Source: Fictibacillus arsenicus (GTDB taxonomy: Bacteria; Bacillota; Bacilli; Bacillales; Fictibacillaceae). From it: a stretch of DNA of 64,000 nt. The stretch covers positions 2,852,001 to 2,916,000 of the forward strand of contig NZ_CP016761.1 in assembly GCF_001642935.1 (NCBI RefSeq). The letters are read 5' to 3'. Below the pieces are notes generated by a model. It was given only the letters and a program-made list of their open reading frames with translations. It did not search any database and was not told where the DNA came from. The position numbers were made by a program, and so were the translations under genes. Positions 1-8,923 of the stretch are shown here, one piece after another. Numbering within the stretch: the first letter of the stretch is position 1; the number at the start of each line of letters is the position of its first letter.

Positions 1-1014
1 CAGGCAGATCACCTTCATGAATGTACCGTTTTATTATCAGAAGTTACTGAATCCATTAAGGAAACAGCGACGATAAGTGATGAAATTTCACTGGATGCCC
101 AAAAAGCAGAAAACGATGGTAAGGCTGGCTCAGATACTGTACAGCGGCTTAATACGCACTCTGAACAATTTCTGGAACTGGCTCAGAGTTTAATTTCTGA
201 AATTCAGCATGCATCTCAGCAGTCTAAACAAATTAATTCTATCGTGGAAACCATTCAGGAAATTGCGGGCAGTACAGACCTGCTTGCATTAAATGCTGCC
301 ATTGAATCTGCAAGAGCAGGAGAAGCTGGCCGAGGATTCTCTGTAGTAGCAAGTGAGGTTAGAAAACTTGCAGAACGATCAAAAAATGAGGCACTTAGAA
401 TCCAGCAGCTTGTAAAATCAATGACTAGCCAGATGGAATTATTATCAAAAGAGACGGTTCGTTTTGAACAATACAGAAACGATCAGCAAATTTCTGTACA
501 ACAAACAGAACAAGCTTTTACAAGCATTATTCATAACGTTTCTAAGATAAACGGCAGAATCACTCAAGTGAAAGGTGCTATCGGCCGTGTTGAATCTGCA
601 AATGAAAACTTATCGGAAAAATTATTCGAGGTAAGTGCAATTTCAGAAGAATCTGTTGCAACAAGCGAACAAGTAAGTGCTTCTAGCGTTCATCAAAAAG
701 AAGCGATCCACCAAGTTAACCTGGCTGCCACAGAATTGCAGGAAATTGCTCTGACACTTCAGCAGGAAGTCGATCAATTCCGTTTAGGTGAAACGTTGAC
801 TGTTGAAGAAGAAATCGAGTTAATGGAAGAATACCAAGAAGCTGCAGCAACAATAGAAGAAGAATACGAAATTAAGATTACAGAAGAGGACACAGTTTAC
901 GAAGAAAATGAACACATCGAAGAAACTGATTTCTTTGAAGAAGAGATGATTGAAGACGATCCAAATACAGAGAGTGAGATTCCTTCAGAATTTAAGGATG
1001 AAAATCAAAAATAG
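1..1014 (+). CDS. Methyl-accepting chemotaxis protein, C-terminal part (partial)
   Basis: The frame is open from base 1, so the gene starts outside the window. The visible 337 residues are the cytoplasmic signalling part of a chemoreceptor, which controls the CheA kinase through CheW. The conserved hairpin tip is seen around residues 86-125: [20 protein letters not shown], then [20 protein letters not shown]. Long heptad helices lie on both sides. No sensor, membrane or HAMP segment is visible, so the ligand is unknown. After the helical part (ending near [11 protein letters not shown]) there is a tail of about 70 very acidic residues, rich in Glu, which ordinary Bacillus receptors lack. A hairpin terminator follows directly. 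Confidence 0.93.
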   Translation, partial: QADHLHECTVLLSEVTESIKETATISDEISLDAQKAENDGKAGSDTVQRLNTHSEQFLELAQSLISEIQHASQQSKQINSIVETIQEIAGSTDLLALNAAIESARAGEAGRGFSVVASEVRKLAERSKNEALRIQQLVKSMTSQMELLSKETVRFEQYRNDQQISVQQTEQAFTSIIHNVSKINGRITQVKGAIGRVESANENLSEKLFEVSAISEESVATSEQVSASSVHQKEAIHQVNLAATELQEIALTLQQEVDQFRLGETLTVEEEIELMEEYQEAAATIEEEYEIKITEEDTVYEENEHIEETDFFEEEMIEDDPNTESEIPSEFKDENQK

Positions 1015-1026
1015 TACGATTTAGAA

Positions 1027-1055
1027 AGAGGGTGTCTCATGGTGAGGCACCCTCT
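1027..1055. terminator. Bidirectional hairpin terminator between the receptor gene and mltG
   Basis: An inverted repeat AGAGGGTG-TCTCA / TGAG-CACCCTCT sits between two convergent genes and touches the mltG stop codon. On the minus strand it is followed by TTTCTAAAT; on the plus strand the following bases are less T-rich. It probably ends both transcripts. Confidence 0.75.
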
Positions 1056-2080
1056 TAATAATTCCCGCTTAAATTTGTGTACTTACGATGTTCCTTGTAT
1101 GTTTTTGAGAAATAATGACTCCATGTACCGTCCTGTTTGGCTACAAAGTAATAATAATCATGTTTCTCAGGATTTGCTGCCGCTTTTAACGACTGAAGAT
1201 CAGGACTAGCAATCGGTCCCGGCGGAAGTCCATCATTTAAATAAGTATTGTATGGACTTTTTATCTTTAAGTCCTTTCTCCGCAGCGTTGCTTTAGGTTT
1301 ATCCAGCAAATACTGGACTGTCGAACAGGATTGAAGCTTTTTGCTATCTTGAATTCTGTTCATAAAGACCCCTGCTATCACAGGCTTTTCTTTATTCAAC
1401 AAAGCTTCTTTTTCAATGATCGAAGCAAGTGTTATCCACTCATAAAGTGTTTGATCAGTTTTTATTTCAATAGATTCTGTTTTTTCAATAAAACGATCTG
1501 TCATTTGACGGATTACTTCAGCAGCATCAAGTTGTTTTTCAAAGAAATAAGTATCGGGAAACAAAATGCCTTCCATCGCATATTTTGTTCCCTTCTGTAG
1601 TTTCTTATCTTCTAATTGTAAACTCTCAAATTGATCTTCCCTTAAGCTATCCCACGTCTTTGATGTTTTTAGAAATTCATCTCTCGAAGTGATGCCCTTC
1701 TTACTTAACCTGTCAGCAATCTCTATAACGGTAATCCCTTCAGGAATAATCATTTCAACAGCTTCTGTTTCTCTGTCCAGTGTAGAAAGATCTGCTAATA
1801 ATTCTTTGTAGCCTGTACCATATTTTAATGTATGTTCACCTGCAACCACCTTAGATTTTTTGCCTGTTATCGTTCCATATATATAGAAAAGAAGCTTATT
1901 TTTTATGAATCCTTCTTTCTCAAGATTCTCCGCCAGCTTTTGAAAATCACTTTTCTCGTTAAGAATAAAAGGCTTTTCTGCCCTGCCTTCTACAGGTCTT
2001 GTTTCATATCCTATCCATATTGAGAAAAAGGCAAGAACGATTAGAGAGATAAGTAAAATTCTCTTCAACAATGTGTTCAA
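1055..2080 (-). CDS. mltG: Endolytic murein transglycosylase MltG (YceG family)
   Basis: MltG cleaves nascent glycan strands in the membrane-bound peptidoglycan machinery. The 341-residue protein has one N-terminal membrane anchor (about 6-24), a small LysM-like region (about 40-95) and the YceG catalytic domain to the end. The catalytic glutamate is Glu223 in ASIIEKEA. The conserved SPYNTY (275-280) and GLPPGPIASP (284-293) follow it. The start is TTG, preceded by GTGAGGCGGAT at good spacing. B. subtilis has one homologue, YrrL, in another genomic setting, so this location differs. The gene stands alone: a dispersed repeat lies upstream and a terminator downstream. Confidence 0.93.
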   Translation of the reverse strand: MNTLLKRILLISLIVLAFFSIWIGYETRPVEGRAEKPFILNEKSDFQKLAENLEKEGFIKNKLLFYIYGTITGKKSKVVAGEHTLKYGTGYKELLADLSTLDRETEAVEMIIPEGITVIEIADRLSKKGITSRDEFLKTSKTWDSLREDQFESLQLEDKKLQKGTKYAMEGILFPDTYFFEKQLDAAEVIRQMTDRFIEKTESIEIKTDQTLYEWITLASIIEKEALLNKEKPVIAGVFMNRIQDSKKLQSCSTVQYLLDKPKATLRRKDLKIKSPYNTYLNDGLPPGPIASPDLQSLKAAANPEKHDYYYFVAKQDGTWSHYFSKTYKEHRKYTNLSGNY

Positions 2081-2145
2081 AGTAGATCCGCCTCACATTT
2101 TTGTTTCTAATCTGCCCAGAACACCGCAAATCATTCTTTTTGAAT

Positions 2146-2363
2146 GGCTGTTTTCTAAAAGATAGTTGCTTAAGGTCGTTTTTTGTTCTCTTCTTTGACA
2201 AGTTGATTGGAGTGCAAGGTGCGAGACTCCTACGGGACGAGCGGTCAGGTGGAGACTCCTAATGGCGCAAAGCGGCAGGAGGCTCACCGCACGCCCCGTG
2301 GAAAGCGAGCAGCCTGGAGCGGAAATTAACTACTTTCAATAGCAACAATGTATGCGAAAAAAG
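2146..2363 (+). repeat. MITE-like dispersed repeat, copy 1
   Basis: The left end reads GGCTGTTTTCTAAAAGAT, then the core GTTGATTGGAGTGCAAGGTG, a GC-rich foldable middle and a right end GCAACAATGTATGCGAAAA. The outermost right bases are degenerate and merge with the terminator of the neighbouring gene. It lies upstream of mltG, in antisense orientation to it. See the other seven copies. Confidence 0.85.
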
Positions 2364-2386
2364 AAGTGCCTCATATGAGACACTTC
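2355..2386 (-). terminator. Rho-independent terminator of the DUF84 gene
   Basis: On the minus strand, GAAGTGTCTCA / TGAGGCACTTC forms a stem directly followed by TTTTTTCGC. It starts three bases after the stop codon of the DUF84 gene. Confidence 0.85.
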
Positions 2387-2388
2387 CT

Positions 2389-2904
2389 TTATTTATTACT
2401 ATTCATATACACATACTGACCTAACAGGATTGTTGCAATATGAGAAAACATTTCGCCTCTGGATAAAAGTCCAGCAGTAAATACGCCGATTGCTCCATCC
2501 TTTTTCCTGATTTCCGGATCATTTGTCCACTCTCCCATAAACTGTCCGAGTTCCTTGCCTTCGCGCAAACCGTCAACTATCGGAGGTGGAAGCAATATTC
2601 TTGCCCCAGCAGCAGTAAGGATATTTCCTTGTCTATCCGCGACCGCTCCCCAATTACTCAAATACATGCCATCTTCCATTTCCATTACTCCACCCTCAAA
2701 ACCAAGACCGATCGCAGCACCTTGTCGTACACAATCTATTGCCCGATTTACTGCACCTGTCTTGGTTTCCTCATCAGAAAATGGCTGTGAGGAAACGAGT
2801 GAATCGGAAGAAAAAACAGTGAGTTCCGCATTCTCAAAATAGTTTAAGAAGGCATCCGCAGCTTTAACTTTTGCGGGATTAGACGACCCAATTCCAATTT
2901 TCAT
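2389..2904 (-). CDS. DUF84 family (YjjX-like) inosine/xanthosine triphosphatase
   Basis: The 171-residue protein opens with MKIGIGSSNPAKVKA, the nucleotide-binding start typical of the DUF84/YjjX family. It continues with SQPFSDEETKTGAVNRA and GLGFEGGV, also family motifs. Members hydrolyse non-canonical purine triphosphates (ITP/XTP), which cleans the nucleotide pool. Length matches the family. It lies 13 bp downstream of the M42 peptidase gene on the same strand and is probably co-transcribed with it, ending at a strong terminator. The substrate in this organism is inferred from the family only. Confidence 0.85.
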   Translation of the reverse strand: MKIGIGSSNPAKVKAADAFLNYFENAELTVFSSDSLVSSQPFSDEETKTGAVNRAIDCVRQGAAIGLGFEGGVMEMEDGMYLSNWGAVADRQGNILTAAGARILLPPPIVDGLREGKELGQFMGEWTNDPEIRKKDGAIGVFTAGLLSRGEMFSHIATILLGQYVYMNSNK

Positions 2905-2917
2905 AACATATTCATCC

Positions 2918-3991
2918 TTAACTATTTTCTAAGATTGTTTGAAGCGTAGAAGCATCTGCAGTTTTAATTAAATTAACAAGCAATTCTTTTGCCGCTGCAT
3001 AGTCATCGATATGGATAATTGAAGCATGTGTATGAATATAACGGGAGCAAATACCGATTACAGCAGAAGGTACACCGTTTCCTGAAACGTGTACACTGCC
3101 AGCATCTGTTCCGCCCTGTGAGATAAAATATTGATATGGAATATTGTTTGTTTCAGCCGTATCTAGAATAAACTCTTTCATTCCTCTATGTGTAACCATC
3201 GTTCTGTCTAAAATTCTTAATAAAGCCCCTTTTCCAAGCTGGCCAAATTCACTTTTATCACCCATCATGTCATTTGCAGGACTCGCATCAAGTGCAAAGA
3301 ACAAATCCGGCTGAATCAAGTTTGCAGCTGTCTTTGATCCTCTAAGTCCTACTTCTTCCTGTACTGTCGCACCGCTGTAAAGTTCGTTTGGAAGAGTTTC
3401 ATCTTTAAGTTCTTTTAACAATTCAATCGCGAGACCTACACCATAACGGTTATCCCAAGCTTTTGCCATGATTTTCCTAGGGTTCGCCATAGGAGTGAAT
3501 GGGCAGATTGGAACGATTTGCTGACCCGGTCTGACTCCCATGTTATAAGCATCTTTATCATCATCTGCTCCGATATCAATATACATATTCTTAATGCCCA
3601 TCGGTCTATTACGCTGATCCTCAGAAAGCAGATGCGGAGGGGTTGATCCAATGATCCCTGTGATAACTTCTCCAGAATCTGTGTATATATTTACACGCTG
3701 TGCCAAAAGAACTTGGCTCCACCAGCCTCCCAATTCCTGAAATTTAAGCATTCCGTTCTTCGTAATTTTTGTAACCATAAAACCGACTTCATCCATATGA
3801 CCGGCAACCATGATCTTTGGTCCGCCATTGCCTTTTTTAACTCCGAAAATACTCCCTAGTCCGTCTTGAATAATTTCATCAGAAACCGGTTCGAGTTCCT
3901 GGCGGACAAACTTGCGGAGATCTCTTTCAAATCCTGGTGCAGCAGGCATCTCCGTCAACGTTTTAAACAATTCGAGTGTTTCTTTATTCAT
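2918..3991 (-). CDS. ytoP: M42 family metallo-aminopeptidase YtoP
   Basis: This is a 357-residue cytosolic aminopeptidase of the M42 family (glutamyl aminopeptidase/PepA-like), with two metal ions per subunit in a self-assembling shell. Metal and catalytic motifs are visible: [11 protein letters not shown] (first His/Asp), WDNRYGVG (bridging Asp), [10 protein letters not shown] (catalytic Glu pair), FALDASP and a C-terminal His in [10 protein letters not shown]. The ATG is preceded by AGAAGGGG. That SD is also one arm of a hairpin with the end of the que operon (see 4003-4059). The DUF84 gene follows. Confidence 0.92.
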   Translation of the reverse strand: MNKETLELFKTLTEMPAAPGFERDLRKFVRQELEPVSDEIIQDGLGSIFGVKKGNGGPKIMVAGHMDEVGFMVTKITKNGMLKFQELGGWWSQVLLAQRVNIYTDSGEVITGIIGSTPPHLLSEDQRNRPMGIKNMYIDIGADDDKDAYNMGVRPGQQIVPICPFTPMANPRKIMAKAWDNRYGVGLAIELLKELKDETLPNELYSGATVQEEVGLRGSKTAANLIQPDLFFALDASPANDMMGDKSEFGQLGKGALLRILDRTMVTHRGMKEFILDTAETNNIPYQYFISQGGTDAGSVHVSGNGVPSAVIGICSRYIHTHASIIHIDDYAAAKELLVNLIKTADASTLQTILENS

Positions 3992-4002
3992 AATAAAAAC
4001 AA

Positions 4003-4059
4003 CCCCTTCTAAATAATCCTATGTACACGTTTATTGTACACTTTATCAGAAGGGGTTTT
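4003..4059 (-). promoter_or_regulatory. Hairpin spanning the que operon end and the ytoP ribosome-binding site
   Basis: On the minus strand, AACCCCTTCT (just after queC) can pair with AGAAGGGGTT, which contains the ytoP SD and is followed by GTTTTT. The loop carries a second inverted repeat, GTACA/TGTAC. It can act as the queC terminator and would hide the ytoP SD on read-through transcripts. A ytoP promoter may lie in the loop. Confidence 0.55.
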
Positions 4060-4078
4060 CTAGGTTTATGAATATTGT

Positions 4079-4750
4079 CTAGTTTTCGTATGCGATGGGG
4101 TCAAAAGAACCTGCTTCTTTAAATCCTTTAAGACGGAGCAGACAGCTGTCACATTTCCCGCATGCGGATTCTTTTCCGTTGTAACAAGAGGTTGTTAATT
4201 CATAAGGCACGTTAAGAGATAATCCAGCTTCAATCGTTTCCTTTTTTGAAAGATTGATTAACGGAGTTTTTACAAGGATGTTCTTCCCTGTAACCCCAGC
4301 TTTCGTTGCCAGGTTAATCGTTTCTTCCATGCTATGAATAAATTCAGGCCGGCAGTCAGGGTATCCGCTATAATCAACAGCGGAGACTCCTGTATAAACT
4401 GCTGTTGCACCTATGACTTCTGCATATGCACTTGCTAATGCCAGGAAAATCATATTCCGGGCAGGCACATAAGTGACTGGAATGCCTTCTTCAGTCTCAG
4501 TTGGAACATCTAAAGTCTCATCTGTTAAAGCACTTCCGCCTATATCTTTTAAGAAAGTAAGATCAACAATTCTATGGTCAGCAACTCCATAATACTTACC
4601 TACTTCAATTGCCTGTTCTACTTCCCGATTGTGACGCTGCCCATAATGAAACGTTATAGGATAAAGATCATAGCCTTCCGCTTTCGCGATTCCCATGCAT
4701 GTCGTGCTATCAAGTCCTCCGCTTAGGACAATAACTGCTTTTTTACTCAT
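4079..4750 (-). CDS. queC: 7-cyano-7-deazaguanine synthase QueC
   Basis: QueC converts 7-carboxy-7-deazaguanine to preQ0 using ATP and ammonia, the third step of queuosine precursor synthesis. The 223-residue protein has the PP-loop SGGLDSTT at residues 10-17. The zinc-binding cysteine cluster is near the C terminus (CYNGKESACGKCDSC). The ATG lies four bases after the queE stop, with AGAGAGGGG as SD. It is the last gene of the queD-queE-queC operon, which is controlled by a preQ1 riboswitch. Confidence 0.96.
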   Translation of the reverse strand: MSKKAVIVLSGGLDSTTCMGIAKAEGYDLYPITFHYGQRHNREVEQAIEVGKYYGVADHRIVDLTFLKDIGGSALTDETLDVPTETEEGIPVTYVPARNMIFLALASAYAEVIGATAVYTGVSAVDYSGYPDCRPEFIHSMEETINLATKAGVTGKNILVKTPLINLSKKETIEAGLSLNVPYELTTSCYNGKESACGKCDSCLLRLKGFKEAGSFDPIAYEN

Positions 4751-4754
4751 GTAG

Positions 4755-5483
4755 TTATACCCCTCTCTCTTCTGGGTGCCAGATTACTTTATGAAGCTGC
4801 AGGCTCAACTTAGCATTCGGCAAATGACTTTCTAATAAAAGTTCCACTAGCCTTCTTGGCGGCATACTTTCCCAAACCGGACTTACACAAATCTGTCCTT
4901 TTCGATAATGATGCTCCACCACTTGTTGCGTAATTTCAAAATCTTCTTCTGAGCCGATTACAAATTTAATTTCATCCTGATTTTGAAGTTCTTTAAAATT
5001 ACCTAAATTCATTTTGTCCATCTCACCAGAAGCAGGAAGTTTGTAATCCATAACAAACCTCATTTTTCTTTGAAGTTCTGGGTGGGAATTACGCAGTTTT
5101 TCAAAAGGAACTAAATCGATAGCACCATTTGTTTCAATATGGATATCTACAATGTGTTCTAAATCAGCCATTGCCATGAGCAAAGCTGCAGACTTTTCTC
5201 GATGGATGAGGGGTTCGCCTCCCGTGAAACAAATACGGGAAGAACGGAATGATTTAATAGTTGAAATGATCTCATCAATGGATGCTTCAAATTCAGGCTT
5301 TGCAGGTGCATAACTATAAGTCGTGTCGCACCAAGTACAACGCAGATTACAATGAAAGACTCTTACAAATACAGTTGGATAGCCTGCCTGAAGACCTTCC
5401 CCCTCTACTGTTTCAAAAATTTCAACCATCGGGAGTTTCCAATGTCTCCAGATGTCTTTAGATGGCAGATCGAACGACTTCAT
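4755..5483 (-). CDS. queE: 7-carboxy-7-deazaguanine synthase QueE (radical SAM)
   Basis: QueE rearranges 6-carboxytetrahydropterin to 7-carboxy-7-deazaguanine. The radical SAM motif CNLRCTWC (CX3CX2C) binds the 4Fe-4S cluster; CFTGGEPL and HIETNGA follow. I place the start at MKSFDLPS, whose ATG overlaps the queD stop as ATGA. An in-frame ATG 15 bases upstream (5498) would add MDGGR, and the SD does not settle the choice. The GEGLQAGYPTVFVR segment is unlike the B. subtilis QueE N terminus, suggesting another QueE clade. Middle gene of the que operon. Confidence 0.94.
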   Translation of the reverse strand: MKSFDLPSKDIWRHWKLPMVEIFETVEGEGLQAGYPTVFVRVFHCNLRCTWCDTTYSYAPAKPEFEASIDEIISTIKSFRSSRICFTGGEPLIHREKSAALLMAMADLEHIVDIHIETNGAIDLVPFEKLRNSHPELQRKMRFVMDYKLPASGEMDKMNLGNFKELQNQDEIKFVIGSEEDFEITQQVVEHHYRKGQICVSPVWESMPPRRLVELLLESHLPNAKLSLQLHKVIWHPEERGV

Positions 5484-5953
5484 TCTCCCACCATCCATTC
5501 TCTTTTCATAACGGCAAAGCTTGTTGGAGTTTCATACAGCTTTAATTCTTCGATTCTGTGCCCTTTTTCAGATAAGCCTCTTTGTTTTAGTTCAGCATCA
5601 ATCTGTTCCCACATCCAGACAACCATATTTTCAGCAGTTGTATTCATTGGAGGAAGCACTTCGTTTAAGTATCTATGATCAAGTTTTTCATCAATTGCTG
5701 TCTTGAAAATTTCTTTAATTTCACCAAAATCCACTGATATACCGATCTCGTTCACATATCCACTCATTGTGATTACAAGTTTATACGTGTGGCCATGAAG
5801 GTTCTTACACTTTCCCTCATAACAGTGAAGGTGATGGGCTGCATCAAACGTAAATTCTTTGCAGACTGCAACACGTTTATTGTGATATTTTAATTGCTCA
5901 CGCTTTATATCACGGTCAAGCATTTGAACATCTTTAGGAATTTTATAGGTCAT
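5480..5953 (-). CDS. queD: 6-carboxy-5,6,7,8-tetrahydropterin synthase QueD
   Basis: QueD turns 7,8-dihydroneopterin triphosphate into 6-carboxytetrahydropterin, the first dedicated step to preQ1. The zinc histidines appear in FDAAHHLHC (about 37-44) and LHGHTY (52-57), with the catalytic cysteine between them in YEGKCKN. Compared with short QueD proteins there is an N-terminal extension of about 25 residues. SD GAAAGGATG precedes the ATG. First gene of the operon, directly downstream of the preQ1 riboswitch. No queF is present in the window, so the reductase to preQ1 must lie elsewhere. Confidence 0.95.
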   Translation of the reverse strand: MTYKIPKDVQMLDRDIKREQLKYHNKRVAVCKEFTFDAAHHLHCYEGKCKNLHGHTYKLVITMSGYVNEIGISVDFGEIKEIFKTAIDEKLDHRYLNEVLPPMNTTAENMVVWMWEQIDAELKQRGLSEKGHRIEELKLYETPTSFAVMKREWMVGE

Positions 5954-5984
5954 TCCAGTTCATCCTTTCAATGGAGAGCACGAA

Positions 5985-6080
5985 AACAAAAAAATCTCTG
6001 CAGATGCAGAGAGTGTGGAATATCATTCTTCACGCTCCCTAGTTTTGTTTTAGGAGGGGTGGGAATCTCGAACCCTCCAT
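5985..6080 (-). promoter_or_regulatory. preQ1-I riboswitch with terminator, controls queDEC
   Basis: On the minus strand the small aptamer reads GGAGGGTTCGAGATTCCC, then CCTCCTAAAACAAAACTAGG (6035-6079). This is stem P1, its loop and the A-rich tail that forms the pseudoknot. About 25 bases later TCTCTGCA/TGCAGAGA followed by TTTTTTTG is a clear intrinsic terminator (5985-6012). Location just ahead of queD fits the known role: preQ1 binding favours termination. Confidence 0.92.
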
Positions 6081-6185
6081 CTGTATCATGAGTATCTTAA
6101 CAAAAACAGAGAAGAAAAAGAAGGCTTTTCTTTGTTATACTAAAAAATAGAAGAAAAGAAACTCTACATAAGGTGGTTAATGATT

Positions 6186-6494
6186 ATGAAATGGAGAAAC
6201 TTAATCTTTGCCGGACTTGCAGGTGCTGCAGCAGGCTATGCATTTACTAAAAAACAAACAGAATGGCTCTCACCCGAAAAAGCATTAAAAATGTTGAAAG
6301 AAAAAGCAAATCAAACCTATAACATTTCAGGTTCATGGATTTTAGTCAATCGAGAAAGTACTTTTGTTTTTGGTCTTCCATACACGGTTTATAAAGGCGG
6401 CTTTTCTGACTCAAGTTATGGCAGTGCCCCTGTACATTACGAATTTTTAATCGAAGCAAAAACAGGGACACTGCTTCAGCTTATTGAAAAATAA
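6186..6494 (+). CDS. Small exported PepSY-like protein
   Basis: A 102-residue protein with an N-terminal membrane/signal segment (RNLIFAGLAGAAAGYAF) followed by a domain ending in HYEFLIEAKTGTLLQLIE. That ending resembles the strand pattern of small PepSY/'predicted small secreted protein' families of Bacillus. I use the second ATG because AAGGTGG lies at proper distance from it; an ATG six bases upstream is too close. It is divergent from the que operon and has a TATACT -10 element near 6136. Function is unknown; PepSY relation is inference. Confidence 0.75.
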   Translation: MKWRNLIFAGLAGAAAGYAFTKKQTEWLSPEKALKMLKEKANQTYNISGSWILVNRESTFVFGLPYTVYKGGFSDSSYGSAPVHYEFLIEAKTGTLLQLIEK

Positions 6495-6522
6495 CATCTC
6501 TTTTATAAACAGCCAAAAAAAC

Positions 6523-6562
6523 AAAGCCCCTTGTCAGCCATTCAGGCTGAAAAAGGGGCTTT
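6523..6562. terminator. Bidirectional terminator
   Basis: A long stem AAAGCCCC..TCAGCC / GGCTGA..GGGGCTTT between two convergent genes has T-rich bases on both sides. It serves both the PepSY-like gene and the following minus-strand gene. Confidence 0.85.
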
Positions 6563-6567
6563 ACTTA

Positions 6568-7104
6568 TTAACGGTAAAGTTTTGTTTGGTTGTATAGGTT
6601 GTTTTCAATCTTGAATTTTGTAGTAAGGTACTGACGCTTTTCCCAAACCGTCAAGATGAATAACGGAACAATAATCAAGATGAACAATAATGCTGTTACA
6701 ACGACTACATCCATATGAGTTCCAAGATCAGACTCATGCTTCTTTTTATAATCCTTAATTTTGTCACTAGCTTTTGCTACTGCACCTTCAGCTAATAATT
6801 CATTTTTGTCTGCATCATAATAAACAACTTCAGTATGATCAAAATAAAAAATATTATCTCTGACAGTATCATAATTAGCGACAGCAACTGTAACCTCAGA
6901 AGCTTCTAACTCAGGATCTTCATTGGGAAAAGACTGAACGTCTGTTAGCGTTAAAGAACCTTTTTTATAGTCTTTGTGCTCGCTTTTAATCCCTTTTTCA
7001 ATTGTTTTCTTCATTTCATCAGTTGCTGTGTCTGCAGATGCAAAAGAACCGATTGATAAAAACAGTGTAAATACGGTAAACATGGTAATTAACTGCTTTT
7101 TCAT
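6568..7104 (-). CDS. Membrane-anchored exported protein of unknown function
   Basis: The 178-residue protein has a signal peptide (MKKQLITMFTVFTLFLSIGS, cleavage after FASADT is likely) and a membrane helix near residues 133-152 (VVVVTALLFILIIVPLFILT), then a short basic tail. The extracellular part is charged and mentions no known motif that I recognise. SD GAAAGGGG precedes the ATG. It stands between convergent and divergent neighbours and is likely monocistronic. Not recognised; no function is proposed. Confidence 0.8.
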   Translation of the reverse strand: MKKQLITMFTVFTLFLSIGSFASADTATDEMKKTIEKGIKSEHKDYKKGSLTLTDVQSFPNEDPELEASEVTVAVANYDTVRDNIFYFDHTEVVYYDADKNELLAEGAVAKASDKIKDYKKKHESDLGTHMDVVVVTALLFILIIVPLFILTVWEKRQYLTTKFKIENNLYNQTKLYR

Positions 7105-7231
7105 TTTTTAATCCCCTTTCAATTCATCTCTTGAATTGCTTATAAAAAATATAATTTCATACCTTTCATATTTTAACATATCCTGTCGATTTCGACATTC
7201 ACTTGAAAATGGAAATTGTATGACTTTTTTT

Positions 7232-8071
7232 TCACATTTTTGGAGAACGCGGTACTCTTTCCAATATGTTCCCATCTTTATCCCATTTTACTGCTCTGTA
7301 AATGCAGTCATGATAGAAGAAATACCATGTATCAGGTTTAATCCATTTCTGCTTTGCAAAAATAGATGTCATTGGATAATCATCATACGCTAAAACCCAG
7401 AGAGGATTATGGTGAGCGTGAGTAGGCATGATATCACCTAGATGATATATTTTTTCGCTGCCAACATTAAGCTCGATGATTGAATGCCCATCGCTATGGC
7501 CTCCGGTATGTATCATTTTTATACCTTCTATAGGTACAATCTCTTCTTCGAATGTTTTTACTTGGTGAGCAATAGGTTCCCAATTTTCACGCCAGTATGT
7601 ATTTTGAGAACGTACATTAGGATTTTTAAGCTCTGCCCATTCTATTTCCGATGTGTAGATGACAGCGTTTTCGAAAACTGGTACCAATTTATCTTCTTGC
7701 CACTTGGATAGTCCGCATGCATGGTCAAAATGCATATGTGTCATAAGGACAATATCAATATCACTAGGAGCCAGACCTTCTTTTTCAAGGCTCTTATGAA
7801 TTAGAGATTCTTCAGAAACACCATAGTTCCTTAGCTGCTTATCTGTTAATTTACCAGCTCCAATTCCAGACTCAATTAAGATATTTTTACCTCCAAGTCC
7901 TTTGATAAGAATGGGTTCAGTTCTTAACTCAATCTGATTTTTGTCATTAACGGGATATCTTTTTTCCCACAAAGGTTTTGGAACAACTCCAAACATTGCA
8001 CCGCCGTCCATATGTGTTACTCCACCGTCCAGCCAAGTTAGTGTTATCTCGCCGATTTTCCACTGATCCAT
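7232..8071 (-). CDS. ytnP: Metallo-beta-lactamase-fold lactonase YtnP
   Basis: The 279-residue protein shows the metal site THMHFDH at 111-117, and downstream metal ligands in [10 protein letters not shown] and [12 protein letters not shown]. This pattern and the N-terminal [20 protein letters not shown] match YtnP/AHL-lactonase-like hydrolases. B. subtilis YtnP has been reported as a lactonase that interferes with Streptomyces signalling. SD AAAGGAG precedes the ATG. It is followed by no clear terminator. The natural substrate is inference from the family. Confidence 0.9.
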   Translation of the reverse strand: MDQWKIGEITLTWLDGGVTHMDGGAMFGVVPKPLWEKRYPVNDKNQIELRTEPILIKGLGGKNILIESGIGAGKLTDKQLRNYGVSEESLIHKSLEKEGLAPSDIDIVLMTHMHFDHACGLSKWQEDKLVPVFENAVIYTSEIEWAELKNPNVRSQNTYWRENWEPIAHQVKTFEEEIVPIEGIKMIHTGGHSDGHSIIELNVGSEKIYHLGDIMPTHAHHNPLWVLAYDDYPMTSIFAKQKWIKPDTWYFFYHDCIYRAVKWDKDGNILERVPRSPKM

Positions 8072-8133
8072 TTTTCATTTCTCCTTTCTCTTCACTCCTT
8101 TTACAAGTGTATCATAAGATCCTGATTCGGAAT

Positions 8134-8164
8134 AAAAGAAAAACCCGGTGTTATCACCGAGTTT
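8134..8164 (-). terminator. Terminator of trmB
   Basis: On the minus strand AACTCGGTG-ATAA-CACCGGGTT is followed by TTTCTTTTATT, directly at the trmB stop codon. Confidence 0.85.
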
Positions 8165-8803
8165 TTATGAACGAAATTGAGCTTCCATTCTGTATATACG
8201 AAATCCCTTTTCCGAAAACTTTTCTTCATATTCAGTCATAACGTTGTCCATACCGCTTTTATGAAGATCAAGACTAACATCCTGAAAAATCATGCCGTAT
8301 TTAGACATGCTATGAAGTGAATATTCAAATAACCCTTGATTATCCGTTTTAAAATGAATCTCACCTTGTTTTTTTAGGATGGTTTCATAACGTTCTAAGA
8401 AGCTTTCATGTGTAAGTCTTCTTTTTGCATGTTTTTTCTTTGGCCATGGATCAGAGAAATTAAGATAAACACGATCGATTTCTCCCGTTTCGAAATAATC
8501 TAAAATATGGGTTGCATCTGCACGAATTAATTTTACATTGGACGTTCCATCTTCTAAGATTCTGTCCAATGCAGTAATGATGATGCTGTCATAAAGCTCC
8601 ATCCCTAAATAATTTATGGATGGATTCTGCTTACCCATGCCTTTAATAAATTGACCTTTACCTGTTCCAACTTCAATATGAATCGGATTATCATTTCCAA
8701 AGAAAGAACTCCACTTTCCTTTCATGGATTCAGGTTCAAGTGATACTACTCCGGGGTTGTCCAATAATTTTTCTTTAGCCCAAGGCTTAAACCGTTGACG
8801 CAT
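8165..8803 (-). CDS. trmB: tRNA (guanine-N7-)-methyltransferase TrmB
   Basis: TrmB methylates G46 in the variable loop of tRNAs using S-adenosylmethionine. The 212-residue protein has the SAM-binding [10 protein letters not shown] and the family signature [15 protein letters not shown]. It ends with the usual YRMEAQFR-like stretch. SD GGCGGGAG precedes the ATG. In B. subtilis the same gene (ytmQ) neighbours ytzH and ytmP, as here; ytzH is divergent from it. Confidence 0.96.
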   Translation of the reverse strand: MRQRFKPWAKEKLLDNPGVVSLEPESMKGKWSSFFGNDNPIHIEVGTGKGQFIKGMGKQNPSINYLGMELYDSIIITALDRILEDGTSNVKLIRADATHILDYFETGEIDRVYLNFSDPWPKKKHAKRRLTHESFLERYETILKKQGEIHFKTDNQGLFEYSLHSMSKYGMIFQDVSLDLHKSGMDNVMTEYEEKFSEKGFRIYRMEAQFRS

Positions 8804-8923
8804 AACAATTTCTCCCGCCTTACAATATGTTTATTATCATTGATGTTATTTAGATCAGTTCAATATTTCAAGGATATTTTTTTCTTAACTCCATAACCTA
8901 TGCAATGAAAGGATGTGCAGCAA

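Noticed and set aside
2004-2287. Two overlapping frames upstream of mltG
   Set aside because: They run through the repeat or the mltG leader and lack SD and conservation signals.
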